Assembly: GCA_935421135.1 (NCBI GenBank)
Contig: OW285187.1
Span: 23,622,429-23,686,428, forward strand
Direction of reading: 5' to 3'
DNA length: 64,000 bases
DNA from: Bugulina stolonifera
Taxonomy: Eukaryota; Bryozoa; Gymnolaemata; Cheilostomatida; Bugulidae
This document shows positions 21,670-34,300 of the stretch, in pieces. Position 1 is the stretch's first letter. Every line of letters starts with the position of its first letter. Under the pieces are notes generated by a model. The model made no database searches. It was not told the origin of the DNA and saw nothing but the letters and a program-made list of their open reading frames with translations. A program made the position numbers and the translations under genes.

Positions 21670-22050
21670 GACACTACATTATGTTGGTAAATAAATTTTC
21701 ATTACAACAATAGTTTTATTACCATAAATTAATTTTTGCAGGAGCTACAAATAATAAAACCCTCATTGTGTACATGGCACATATAATAATCACTGCAAGA
21801 TGTAGAAAATTCAAGAATTCCAATTCACAGTGTATGTACATGTAAGTATGCACCATTCCCTAGACCTATCCTCTAAACATCTATGTCTATATGTATATAT
21901 GCTGTACATCCTATATTTTTTTGAGCTGTAGTAGCTATACCATATAACAGTCAGTGTTTTATCAAATTTTAATTTAAATAATCCACTTAAATATGAATAA
22001 AGTGACACAGAAAGCATTATTGGGTATAGTCATTGAATGTGAATTTTTCT
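21670..22050 (-). pseudogene. Duplicated DDX56 3' flank
   Basis: This stretch resembles 31,110-31,395, the region just 3' of and up to the DDX56 stop codon. Shared words include TTTTGAGCT, 'CTATCAAATTT'-type text, TTTAAATATGAATAAA and the final GTGAATTTTTCTTC against GTTAATTTTTCTTC. The likeness ends at the position of the DDX56 stop, so no helicase coding sequence was carried over, or it has been lost. Confidence 0.6.
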
Positions 22051-22139
22051 TCAAATTTACTTACATTCATTAGTAGTACGTCAGACTATTCTAGGAAACT
22101 CTGAGCCTAGGTTTCACCACAAAACTGAATCCAGAACAA

Positions 22140-23700
22140 TTAGAGTAGCTAGTTAGGTCTCACCTATGGACAGCAAATGAAGTACAGCACGCTTGAATCT
22201 TGGTCGACAATATTGTCTAATGTTATTTCCAGAGTTGGGTCCAAGTCGACTTGCAAGTCAACAAGTCAAGTCATTTCTAAAATTTTGGAGGCAAGTCAAG
22301 TCGAAGTCAAGTCAGTGATGCCTCAAGTCAAGTCAAGTCAAGTCAGCTGTCATGCAAGTCACAAGTCAAGTCAAGTCAAAGTCAAGTCAAGTCGAAATGC
22401 AAGTCAAGTGGAAGACAACTTCAAAAAATTTTACATTTCCCAAACCATCATTTTTTTCGTTTAGTAGGCATTCCAATCCATGAAAAACCTATGCCAAGGT
22501 GTAGCAGGGCATGTACATGTATGTCATGCAATCATGGTAAAGAACTAGTCTATATAAGTAGTATTATTGGCACTACAGTCGAGACTGGTCATATAGTATT
22601 ATATACTGTAATTTGTAATGTTGATGCAGTGTTACATAACATGTAAACAGCACATGGTACAGCACAGAGTGTCCACTGGCTAGTCCTGCAATTTAACTCT
22701 AGTAATGATTGCACTGTACATTATATTCACTACTTACACCACACCTAGGCTACACTTACACTACTTGCACTGTGTGTACTTGTGACTATGCATTGTCGTT
22801 GTGTAGTCTCACGTACACACAGCCTAGATATTGCCTGAATTGTGTATCCTCATAGCTAACCTTGATATACTCTGAGTGCTGCTAGTAGCACTGACCCAGT
22901 ACAAATGATAAATAGGTGGACAATTGAGACCTTTTTTCCATGTTGGCTAAACACTATACAAAATTTTTATTTGCTAGATTGACTTGGCAGAACCCAAGTC
23001 AAAATTACAAGTCATTCATGTGTCCAAGTCAAGTCAAGTCAAGTCACATTGATGTGCAAGTCAAAGTCAAGTCGAAATCACAAGTCATTCATGTGTCCAA
23101 GTCAAGTCAAGTCAAGTCACATTGATGCGCAAATCAAAGTCAAGTCAAGTCAGCAAGTTGGCAAGTCCAAGTCAAGTCGACTTGTGACTTGACTTGACTT
23201 GGCAAGTCAAGTCAAATCTATGACTTGGGCCCAGCTCTGGTTATTTCACATACATATACTCATGCCCTGTGCTATATTACATACTTTTTACGTATACTCA
23301 TGTCCTGTGTTATATTACATACATATACTCATGTCCTATGTTATATTACATACATATACTCATGTCCTGTGTTATATTATAAACCCAGAACTATTAGAGT
23401 AGCTAGTTAGGTCTCACCTATGGACAGCAAATGAAGTACGGCACACTTGAATCCTGGTCGACAATATTGCCTAGTGTCATATCACATACATATACTCATG
23501 TCCTATGTTATATCACATATATCTACTCGTGTCCTATGTTATATTACATACAGATACTCGTGTCCTATGTTATATTATATACATATACTCATGTCCCTTT
23601 TTATATAGAAATGTACTCATGTCCTACTTTATATTGTATACAGTACATATACTCATGTCCTATGTTAAATCATAATTATGCATTTCAGATTTTCTAACCA
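22140..23700. repeat. Tandemly duplicated flank with 31-bp 'CATATACTCATGTCCTATGTTATATTA' minisatellite
   Basis: A block of about 90 bp ('GTAGCTAGTTAGGTCTCACC' onward, 22,146-22,229) recurs at 23,398-23,480. Each copy leads into units of roughly 31 bp built on CATATACTCATGTCC and TATGTTATATTACATA (23,247-23,390 and 23,484-23,680). The hAT-type element lies between the first flank and its minisatellite. Confidence 0.85.
22230..23239. mobile_element. hAT-type element packed with CAAGT repeats
   Basis: The ends are CAGAGTTGGGTCCAAGTC and the near-inverse GACTTGGGCCCAGCTCTG. The perfect 8-bp duplication GTTATTTC flanks it (22,222-22,229 and 23,240-23,247), as in hAT elements. Both arms are arrays of the 5-bp word CAAGT (22,240-22,410 and 22,995-23,220); the right array ends in inverted orientation (GACTTGACTTGACTTG). 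The centre has no transposase. A near-empty site is seen in the flank duplication at 23,478-23,486. Confidence 0.9.
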
Positions 23701-23821
23701 GGTACCACGAGCTTAATTCCCATTAGTACCAGGTTTAGTTTAACATTCTATTTTACTGTTGTTATCAGATGTCCACTTTCTATACTTTGAATATATATTC
23801 TTGTCTATTATTCTTATTTAA

Positions 23822-24025
23822 CAGTGCAAAGGAACTGAAGTCTGACCGCTACATTGATGACCAAAATACTATGTGTTGACATGGATGACTGCTCATCAAC
23901 AGCTCATTTTCTACAGTTTTAATTAATTTATAGAAATATAACTCTAAGTCTATGCAGTAGAGTCCTGACTGCATTTAAACATACATTTAGTACATCTGCA
24001 ATAACTAGGAAAGCCAAATAGGAGA
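23822..24025 (+). pseudogene. TTC39 3'-exon remnant
   Basis: Two pieces match the last two TTC39 exons. 'AGTGCAAAGGAACTGAAGTC' and 'GCTACATTG' match the start of 5913-6029. 'TAGAAATA-ACT' through 'GAGTCCTGACTGCATTTAAA' and 'GCCAAATAGGAGAAAG' match 6238-6322. The stretch between them is largely deleted. It marks the left part of the duplicated unit that leads to copy C. Confidence 0.8.
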
Positions 24026-26507
24026 AAGTTAGTATTCAATTTATAATTTAGGTTTTAAACTCATGTTATCTGTTTACTTTTCTTAAAACTATGCATGTAT
24101 GCAAGCATGATATTATTTCGTAGTGATTTCTACTGCATGAAAAAGTCACCATTATTGGTTATGCATGGATATTATTTTAAATAAAAGTACGTGGTACAGT
24201 ATATGTAATAAAGGGGCACTTGAAATACTTTGAACTTAATATCTTTTCAGTTGGTTTGCTTAGTTATTCTATTTGTACAGTTTACTATTGAATTGCATGA
24301 TCAAGTTCTACAATACTTCCATGTAGCTACTAGAAATGTTGTTGGACATATTACCCACATGAACACATAAGTTATAGTGCTCAACTGATACCTCTGTACC
24401 ACTAGTCATACCTGACAATGAATAACATAAAACTGTACACAGTAGTTGTCTACTCTTTACACCTATATTTAATATGGCACTAGTCTTTACAAATAATAAT
24501 ACATGCAATAATATATCAAATTGGTCTATGCCAAAAACCTAATTCATCTATAATGGCTTTTTCATTTAGCACATCACTGTAAGCATATTCACTGGCTGTT
24601 GATCATAACAAGAAGTTGTCCTCTCTCAATTTGTTTCTCAAATTGCAAAAAATGATCATTGTTTTCTGAGCACCCATGATTAGATTAACTGTGATACTGC
24701 TGTGATACTACCCTACTACTTTATAAATAGGATCTTCCAGTTTGGAGTTGAGAAGGGGACAGACTGCATATATTACTAACAATGTAGGCCTACAAGTAGA
24801 TTAGTATAAACCAAGATCAGTTGGTACATACTACACTGAACTACGCTGGTCTTCCTCACCAGCTTTGTACTCTGAGTACTGTCAATTAAACACTTCAAAA
24901 GGAGGACAACTTCACTATAAGAGAAGACTTAAAGTTGGACTGTACTGAAAATTTTAGAATGTTTTTCATCAAATTAACTATGTTAGCATTACTTGATACA
25001 TCTACAAACTTATCTTAACTGTTTCGGTAGTAGCTAATAGATGCTAAACTGCAAAAAAGTAACCCAAAAATTTCTAAATTACCCATAGTGATGTCAGCAT
25101 TAGGAGTTATCACCACCTAGTTTTAGGTCAATTATCAAAACTTCTTCTTTGGTTATCTCAACTCTGACTCGCTATATAGCAGAAATATTGAGTTGTCACA
25201 ACTGCTTTATAAGAAATACAGTGTTCATTCAATAAAACAGATATTAGCAGTTATAGTACTACATGCTACAGGTTCAACACACCAGTCTATGTGTTGGCTT
25301 GTTATTCATGAGATAAACAAGTAGCCTATATTGACCAATCAAATTGCAAACTCAAAAGTCATTTGATAATTTTTTGCAACAAATTGTGCTTTTTATTGTC
25401 TAGGAATATTAACTAGCATTTGTTCTACAAACCCATTTTTTCGTTTTGTGATGTTCCTAGTACAACAAGAATAAAAACTCAGTTGAAGCTTTCTGTTTAT
25501 AATAACATAATGCGTGGTCTGGTATTCACTCCCTGCAATGATGTTATTCACTAGTTTTAACAGAGCTGGGTACCATGATGACATCGTGTATCCCAGCTGG
25601 TATTGTGCTAACTGGTTCAGCTGCTACTAGGCTTTCTAATGGTGTATTCAGCTTATAACCCCAAAATTTCAGTACAGTCCACCTTTAATAGCTTATCTAA
25701 GCTAGATTTTTACAGAAGGAGATAACTCCACAGAGGCCAACAGCATTCCGGTACAACCACAACTTATTGAATGCACTAATTCTTAGAGAAATACTCAATG
25801 TTATACCAATATATACATGCTGTTTCTATGTTATTGCAACTTATTCGAGAATTTATGACTATTTGAAAAGGCAACTTTGTAAAAATATATCTCACTATAT
25901 TTTCAATGGAGAAAGAAAATTAAACTAACACAGCATACTCCTAAATACAATGTGGCCTAGATATAGACATTACAACAAATAATATATTTAGGAGTTGTAT
26001 TTACATAAATACTTTATACATAACACTACAACTGCATGTACTTGTACTTGCACCCAATAAACAAACAGTATACATATAATTATACATATGTACACCTTGC
26101 ATCACATACTAGAGAAGTATAATACAGAACACAACACTATATACATACTGTATTTAAACAAAATACACCTATAATGGAGTAAACATCAAATATGCTATTC
26201 GAAAGTAGAAATTCCTTGTACATATACATATTATATATGTACAATGTTTTTCTACATTGAGACACCATATTTAATGTACTCTCTGTTAGTATAATCTATT
26301 ACTATAACACGTAGACACAGATACGTTTAATTATTACATAATATTATATATCATGGATATATACATGTTTATAAATATAAACATGAAGACATAATATAAT
26401 TACACGGATATATACACATTCATGTATAATCAGTTACATTAAATATAATAGTTTCTAGAATATTCTTAAATATAGACACAGTTTTCCTGTTATAACTGGA
26501 ATCTAGG
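24026..26507. other. Intergenic part of duplicated unit
   Basis: No gene was seen. Most of it aligns with 6,900-8,585, for example 'CCAAAACCTACTTCATC'-like text at 24,530 and the AT-rich block 25,690-26,500. A segment at about 24,940-25,680 has no evident partner beside copy A and may be an unclassified insertion. Confidence 0.5.
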
Positions 26508-29500
26508 TTACTCAGTCTGGAGGTACAAGTCGAGAGCAGAATCAGGAAGGTCCATCAGATCAGGGATGTCACATTCATCTATGAGATCATCACATTTATT
26601 GAGTACATTTATGTCCAACAGTTTATCTTCATCGGTCAGAAACTGTATGTTGTTGTTGCACAAGGAGCTATTAGTCCTCTCTTCATCTGACTACAAACAC
26701 AATGATCTCTACTAAACAATATGGTTCTGATAGGTGTGACAGGTCAACTGTTGCTCTAGTACACTCTGTGGAGGTAAACCCATATACATTGTACATATCT
26801 TTATTAGTGTACAACTAAAAATATATATTGACCTGTCAATATCTGGTAAGGGGACTGTTTGTAAACGGTGGTTCGGAACTAGATGTTTGGTAACTAGTTA
26901 GAAATAACTGGCTTTGGCGTTACAATTAGTAAAATATTGTAAATATTACAAATTCTGCATTTATCTAGTAATTGGACACTTACCAGAACGTCATCGGGAG
27001 TAGAGTGAGTTGGTATTGTACTGATTACATCTAGTATATCAGCAAGTTGTTCAGAGTATGTGATGACTCGTGTGGGCGGAGTTGTCCCATTCTCAAGGTA
27101 ATAGTCAGTAATCTCACTCAACTGTTCCTTTAACTTCTCAGGTGAAGTCGGTACCATGATGTCAGCATTTAATCTGAGAGCCTAAAATATACAGTGGAAA
27201 CATGTAGTAGAAGAATGGTAGAAGAATGGGCAGTTACAGTACAGATGGGCTCGCAAATACTGGTGGATGCCATTTAAACAAAGCAAGACTGTTCAGTTTG
27301 ATTTTTCAGTCAAATTGTAAAAGAAGGAGAATATTTAAAGAAGCAGGGGTGATACACCAGCAGCAAGTCACTAGGGAGTTATCCTTTCCATTTATAAATC
27401 ATATAACTCCTATACCAATAGGTAAACAAATTCATTAATAAGTTGCAAACTGCCATCTTATGACATAGAACAGGCTCTCTAAAACTTCCACAGTTCTTGT
27501 TTATATTGCTTGGGTAGTTACCGCCTACTGCTATTTGTACCTCAGTAGAACATGGTTTCATATTCAAAATATCCATACCTGCTGTTTATGATGAAGCATT
27601 TTACTAAAGAGTATTGACCTCCGGATAGCTTCTAGATTATTCTGCTGACTTCCTGTACCCCATGTGTTGTTATACGGTAGCTGATGATCTCTTGCTCTCA
27701 CAAATTCTATCTAAATGAGATGAGATTAGAAAAAATAGATAGTAAATCATTTTTTAGAAATGAGAAGGATTTGTATCAGAATAGACTGAATGCTGAGGAT
27801 CAGCTTACCTTGTACTCATCTAACATCTGTTTACACTGAGGGACTGTCATAAGTCGCCTACACTCCTGTAGTTCCTTGTCTAAGTACACTCTCTGCATAT
27901 CTGGGTTCATGGTATAGAAACGGTGCCCACTATGACTCCCCTTGTTGACCACTCGGTGATGATGAGACGCTGTACCTACATATTGTATTAACATAGAAGT
28001 ATTGAAATGCTAACTAGGAAATATTGAACAAGATGAAAACCTTCAAGGTGCAGGTCAAAGAGGAGACAATTGTTAAAAATCAACAAATACAAGAAACTTT
28101 CTAGTCATCAAACTTATGTTTATAACATTATGGGCATCTTTCTCACTAGAGGTTTTCTCCTAGTGGTTGGTCTTGGATTGTGATTACATGAATTTGTCAG
28201 AAATTGCATTAGCAGATTTTTATGTTTAATTACAGGTGGATATACTCACATGAGGTACTTTGAGCTGTTTGATACATTCCACGAACAGGTCCAGGTACCA
28301 TGTGTCCAGTTGGAGAGGGGACAGGAGCATGTCTATGCATGAGTGGTGGCTGAAAGACATTGCTGCCATGCTGTCGGAGCACTGGGTGCTGGTAACCGCT
28401 AAACATAGGCTGAGGTCCCATGTTGACTGATGAGGTACTGGGTTGTTGTTCTGGTACCCTATGATGGTGGCCACTAAACATAGGCTGAGGTCCCATGTTG
28501 ACTGACGAGGTACTGGGTTGTTGTTCTGGTACCCTATGATGGTGGCCACTAAACATAGGCTGAGGTCCCATGTTGACTGATGAGGTACTGGGTTGGTGTT
28601 TTGGTACTCTATGATGGTGACCACTAAATTTAGGCTGAGGTCCCAGGTTGACTGACGAGGTACTGGGTTGTTGTTTTGGTACTCTGTGATGGTGACCACT
28701 AAACATAGCCTGAGGTCCCATGGCGACTAATGAGGTACTGGGTTGTTGTTCTGGTACCCTATGATGGTGGCCACTAAACATAGGCTGAGGTCCCATGTTG
28801 ACTGATGAGGTACTGGGTTGGTGTTTTGGTACTCTATGATGGTGACCACTAAATTTAGGCTGAGGTCCCAGGTTGACTGACGAGGTACTGGGTTGTTGTT
28901 TTGGTACTCTATGATGGTGACCACTAAACATAGCCTGAGGTCCCATGTTAACTGACGAGGTACTGGGTTGGTGTTTTGGTACTCTATGATGGTGGCCACT
29001 AAACATAGGCTGAGGTCCCATGTTAACTGATGAGGTACTGGGTTGGTGTTTTGGTACTCTATGATGGTGGCCACTAAACATAAGCTGAGGTCCCATGTTG
29101 ACTGATGAGGTACTGGGTTGGTGTTTTGGTACTCTATGATGGTGGCCACTAAACATAGGCTGAGGTCCCATGTTAACTGACGAGGTACTGGGTTGCTCCT
29201 TGGGTACCTCAGGCATACTGCAGGTAGGCATGGGCTGAGCTTTTGTATTTGCCGAGGAAGTCCACGGTCCAATAGTCGAAGAAACTGGCCTCTTTCTTCC
29301 AGGTGTGGAGATCTTTCTTCCACTATGATCACATTGAGACGTTAGATCAACTACAGGAATGGCTGGACTAACAGGTAGGGTCTCTAGGTCTATTATAGTT
29401 CTAACTGGGGTGGTTTGCCTAGTGACCTCTATCTTATCTACAATCATTGAGCACAGGCTATTTTACACTATATTCCATGGTATGGTATTTCATATTGTAC

Positions 29501-30565
29501 AGGCGCTGTATCTTTAGACAATTCTGATACTTGACTGAATTTGTACATGTAGGCCTACTATGTAGTCAGGGGTTGTTCAGATCTGTGAGAATAGTTGTTT
29601 GATTTTGCTCTTCAACAGTCAATGGATATGTAGGCCTTCATCTCTAGATTTTTACTATAGGCGTTAGATGCTTAGAGAGAAGATAACTTTAAATTTTACC
29701 AACAGCATTGTTTAGTTGGTAACTAACGATTGGTTTTATTAAGGTTATGTAACTGGGGTCTGAATTTTCCAGTTACATAACCTTAAATCTTAGCTTTATG
29801 TCATCACTATAAGTACTAACTAACATAACTAGACTAGTAGTACACTATAGCTGATGAATTATTTGATGTGAGCATAATGGATGCCACAAAGTCAGCTTAA
29901 GAATTTAATGCGTATTGCTTAACGCTACATGTCCAAGCCTACATTTTGTCATCTTCAAACAAAATTTCTGTAGTATAGTGTTATAAAATAATGCATTGCT
30001 TCAAGCAGTTTATGTAACACTGAAGCTATGATGCAATCAATTGAAACTAATGGAGTATTTTACCATCTGCCTCAGCCTTCCTCTTCCTGGTATTTGTTGG
30101 AGGTGACCGAGGGAGGCAGTCCGACTCTCGAAGAGCCTCCTTGGCTCTCACAAGGTAAGGCTGCCTCTCTCGGTCCTTTAACGTCTTCCATGTCTTATTA
30201 CTGTTCTTCTTGCTCAAAGAGCCATGCTCACTGTAAACATATAGACAATAACTCAATAGATTGTACGCAACATAATTAGATGTATAAAATACAGTATGTT
30301 GTGTCTTTACTATTCACTCATGACTATCACTTATACAAACAACAAATTTCAGTTTTTATTGAAAGTTCCAGCTAACAATATATGCACCATCCTGAGAGAC
30401 ATGTATACTACCAGCTCTAGCTGTAATGTGTCATCAATAAGCATTGACTTTCATATGCACAGCACTATTAAACTGACATATTATATTGGAGTTATCTTAC
30501 CTTGCCCATAAAATTTGCGCCACCTCTTCAAGCCGTTTACTGGAGACTTGCTGAGTAGCATCCAT
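26508..30565 (-). CDS. Repeat-protein gene, copy C (intact, 699 residues)
   Basis: Seven minus-strand exons join in frame: 30501-30565 (ATG 30563-30565), 30064-30230, 28250-29437, 27809-27975, 27579-27710, 26984-27181 and 26508-26690 (TAA 26508-26510). They total 2,100 bases. Residues about 22-55 resemble the later helices of an HMG box ('SLSKKNSNKTWKTLKDRERQ', then 'PYLVRAKEAL'), followed by a basic patch ('TRKRKAE'). Eleven 25-residue Pro/Ser/His-rich units fill much of exon 3. Exons 4-6 carry an unknown conserved domain. The acidic tail ('DLMDLPDSALDLYLQTE') looks like an activation segment. A nuclear regulator is plausible but unproved. The first helix of an HMG box is not evident, so that call is tentative. 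I know no named relative. Confidence 0.8.
28385..29215 (-). repeat. 75-bp minisatellite encoding 11 x 25 residues (copy C)
   Basis: Eleven 75-bp units lie in exon 3 of copy C, more uniform than those of copy A. A three-unit block (NLGPQPKF, NMGPQPMF and then the QQPSTS-type unit) occurs twice in a row, showing recent local duplication. Confidence 0.92.
29739..29786. repeat. Perfect 18-bp inverted repeat inserted in copy C intron
   Basis: The arms TTAAGGTTATGTAACTGG and CCAGTTACATAACCTTAA are perfect complements around a 12-nt loop. Copies A (about 11,912) and B (about 17,690) read straight through this point ('GTCATAAGTCTAAGC', 'GTCATAAATCTAAGC'), so the hairpin was gained in C. Confidence 0.85.
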
Positions 30566-31380
30566 ATTCACATTGACTTTTGTTAAATTTTTAGTAATAA
30601 TCACCTTCAGTAGAGAATACTGCTGGTTGTTCTTGCTGATAACATCAGAGAATGATGTTATGTAGTTATGCACAACAATGGTTTAATTCTCAAACCATTG
30701 TTTTCTTTCAACTTTTTTCAAATTTAAATTTTGAGCATGAACTGATGATGCAACAATGGTGTTGATTAGCAACAACTAGTTGATTGCTTCACCAGAAATT
30801 GTGTTATAATTCATGTTAAACACACAAAACTGTAGATGGAATACATCAGATTATAATATGTATATGATAAATCCTCTGTACGATTTTGAATTTGTTCCAT
30901 TACAGTAGGAATACACTGTGTACATACAGTATATTACATTTATAATTGTTATCTTCCATAGGAGCATGATAAATATTTGTATGTATAATAATTATGGCAT
31001 GCATCTAGCTGACAGTATTATAATAATTAGATGAGTGAGCCATGGGGGGTGTGAGCGCCACATTATGCAAAGACTCAATCGGAAATCATAATAGCTTACA
31101 GTTTTATTACTATAAATTTATTTCGTAGTGTTTACAAAGAATGGCATATCTCATTAGCACTCGAGGCCATTCATTGGTACATATAAGGAAACACCCTTAC
31201 CCAGTCCTATATTTAACATATTGTTATGTATATAATATGTTACATATCCTACAATGCATATTCTTTTGAGCTATACTAGTGATAGTATGGAACAGTTAGT
31301 GTACTATCAAATTTAAATGACCAATTTAAATATGAATAAAATATGATATAGAGAATGCTATTGGCTGCATTCATCAAATG

Positions 31381-34300
31381 TTAATTTTTCTTCCGTTTTT
31401 TCCCACTGCCTCTTTTTGATGATGACAACTCCAAGCTTTGCAGGGCGTCTGCTTTTTTTTTCTACAATGGCATTTCAATACGTAATTTACACTCAACTGC
31501 TACTACTATGGACTAAGTATGACAATACATAAGCTACAGCATGTCTTAGGCTACCTCTGGCATGACCCTTATAAATATTATAGATATACTGTACAAGTCA
31601 TGTAGATTATGACTATATGCATGAATATGTCACTCTACACTTTATATCTATTGTTGTTTGAGTATATTTGTATATACAATGTAACTTCAGGGTTCACAGA
31701 GCTTATACAGACTTACCTTGTAATTCTGCTGTGTCTTGGTTAGACCTTTTCCTCCTTTATTTCTAAGATCGCTATTGTATGGTCGCTTCCTCTTCTTACT
31801 CGTTGTATTTTTCAAAGTTTCAGGAACTAATTGAGAAAAATAACAAAAGTTTAATGAAACTCACCCTGTCAATCATGTTACTATTTAGAGTTAGGAAGCC
31901 CATGGGCTTATAATATACCCAGTACATGTATACAGCATATGTGTGGGTGTACTAGCAACTAACCTATGTAGTCTGGAACGTTCTTTAGATGATGCTGTAG
32001 CTTCGTTAAACCTCTGGTAGCATCATGTCTCAGTACTTGCTTATCCCTTGGATTGTCATTGAAATATGTCTAAAGAACATTTGGGTATATGCGCATAGAC
32101 AAGAATGTAGAACCAATGTGTGAGCCACCTGTTTCACTATGAGACAGTAAAACATGAGCATCCAAAGCTAGGATAGATTACACAACATTGGTTATACAAG
32201 AGTAGATAACTCCAAGGTGAACAATGATACCTCTGTGCCATATGGTTATGTATATACAGACACATACCTTGAGCTTCTCTGATGTAAACATCTCATGCTT
32301 GATTTCCCCAAGTCTGGCCTTCCTAACAGCTAAGGCAGTTGTAGCTCTATACGCATCCTATCAAGTATTAGTCATCACTCAGGTTAGGTAAACCATGTGG
32401 ACAAATATAAATTAAGAGTTGAACCATACAATCTACAATCTACAGATTACTATATGTGATGTCTTACCCTTGCTCTGTATCTGAACCCTTCTATCTCCTC
32501 CATCTTGAAGTTAAATGGCTGAAACACACTGTTCACTTCAGCTGTAAAATAAAAGCAGTGATTGGATTAGCTGATCTGAAGTTTAATGAGTAGCGAATAA
32601 AATCATTTGACACTTCACAAGGCTTGGAGTTCACGAGTGGAAATATTGTACACAAATATACAGCACAGGTTATATTCAGAGAATATACATGTACACTTGT
32701 ATCATGTGTAAATGTTATGTACTGCAGCAGGGGACTTATTATTCTTTATACATTGTATAGTATAAATAATTAACTATGCTGCTAATTAGAGGACATACAG
32801 TAATCACTAGAGAGTTCCTCCTTGATTTTCTCAAACTTTGGTATCTCTGCTATACTAACAAAGGAGAGGGCAGCTCCCTGGTTCTTCCCTCGAGCAGTTC
32901 TGTAAGAACCACAGACTTGAATAACTCATCGAAATGATATTCACAGAATCATATCACTTACATGTCACACATACTACTAGTAAGTAGATGCTACGTAATG
33001 CTGATATACCGTAATGCTGATATACCGAGTTACTATGCATCAGCAGACAATAATCCGACAGCTATCTGAAGGGCACCTGCTCCAGAACAGTCCCGGAATG
33101 ATTGATAATTTCACAACAGAAGCAAATTGAATTATAGTATTAGTTAAAGCCGACTGTGAAGGCAAAGACCACTGCAGGACTGTAGTAACATCATAGTAAC
33201 TGGCAGCACCAACCTGCCAACTCTGTGAATATACGCATCTGATGATGAAGGAAAGTCAAAGTTGATAACGTTGGAGACGGCCTGAAAGTCTATACCACGA
33301 GCAACTCCATACTCAGAGTCTTTGTTCTTAGACTTAGATCGAGTTTTAAACTCTTTAGCTGAAGTTTTACCAGAGGCAGAAGGTTCTAGATTTGCCTCAT
33401 CAGATGCTATGACAATGTCATACATTCCAGTGTTGAACTGGTCGACTATGTGACATCTGTGAATACAGCAACACATGGTAATAGGCACAGGACCTTATCG
33501 GTATCAATAAGTTTATGCACATCAATGATTTCCGAAAATACAAATTTTAAATAGGGCAAGAAAAGACGTTAATCAAGATGGGTAGCTATAGGCAGCTTTT
33601 AATACAATACTGTGCTTTGAATTCTGAAGATATATAATATGAATACATACCTGCTATTAATAGGTAACTCTGGATTTAGTACACATGCCATTATGCCAAC
33701 ATGTCCCAGAAATAATTTTAACCTGAAAACAAAGACAATTCAGCTACAGCCAGAAAATGGAAAAAATATGATAGTAGAGAGGCGATGTATAAAGGAATAT
33801 TACTATAATGATGAGATCTGTTTCAATCCCAAATTTATATTATTATCTGTGAAAATATAAACACTTTTTGTTTTTGGGGTAACAAACAGCACAGAGCAGA
33901 ACCAAGTATGCTATTACAACATCCACTAAAAGATAACTCCATACTTACTTGTAACACCTGTCCACAGATTTGACAAAGACAAGAGACTTGCCACGAATCA
34001 GATTGAGTTTTACTAATGTGTACAGTAGAAGGAATTTATCTTCGTCTTCACATCTAAAAGTACAAGAGATTTGATCACATGACACCATAGTGGAGGAATG
34101 ACACAGTAAGGGGGTTCAGACAAGGTGCTAGGAGAAAAATTGTAACTCTATATACTGTAGACAATACATTGTTTGCACTAACCTACTTAGGTATATACTA
34201 GTATTGACTACCAACACATGCTAGTATATAGTGACTACATGTACATACATAGCATTTACTCGTACTCGATATATTACATACTTGATGTGGTACTGAGTAA

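Noticed and set aside
28226..29332. Overlapping open frames in the repeat exon of copy C
   Set aside because: Same artefact of a 75-bp unit; not in phase with the flanking exons.
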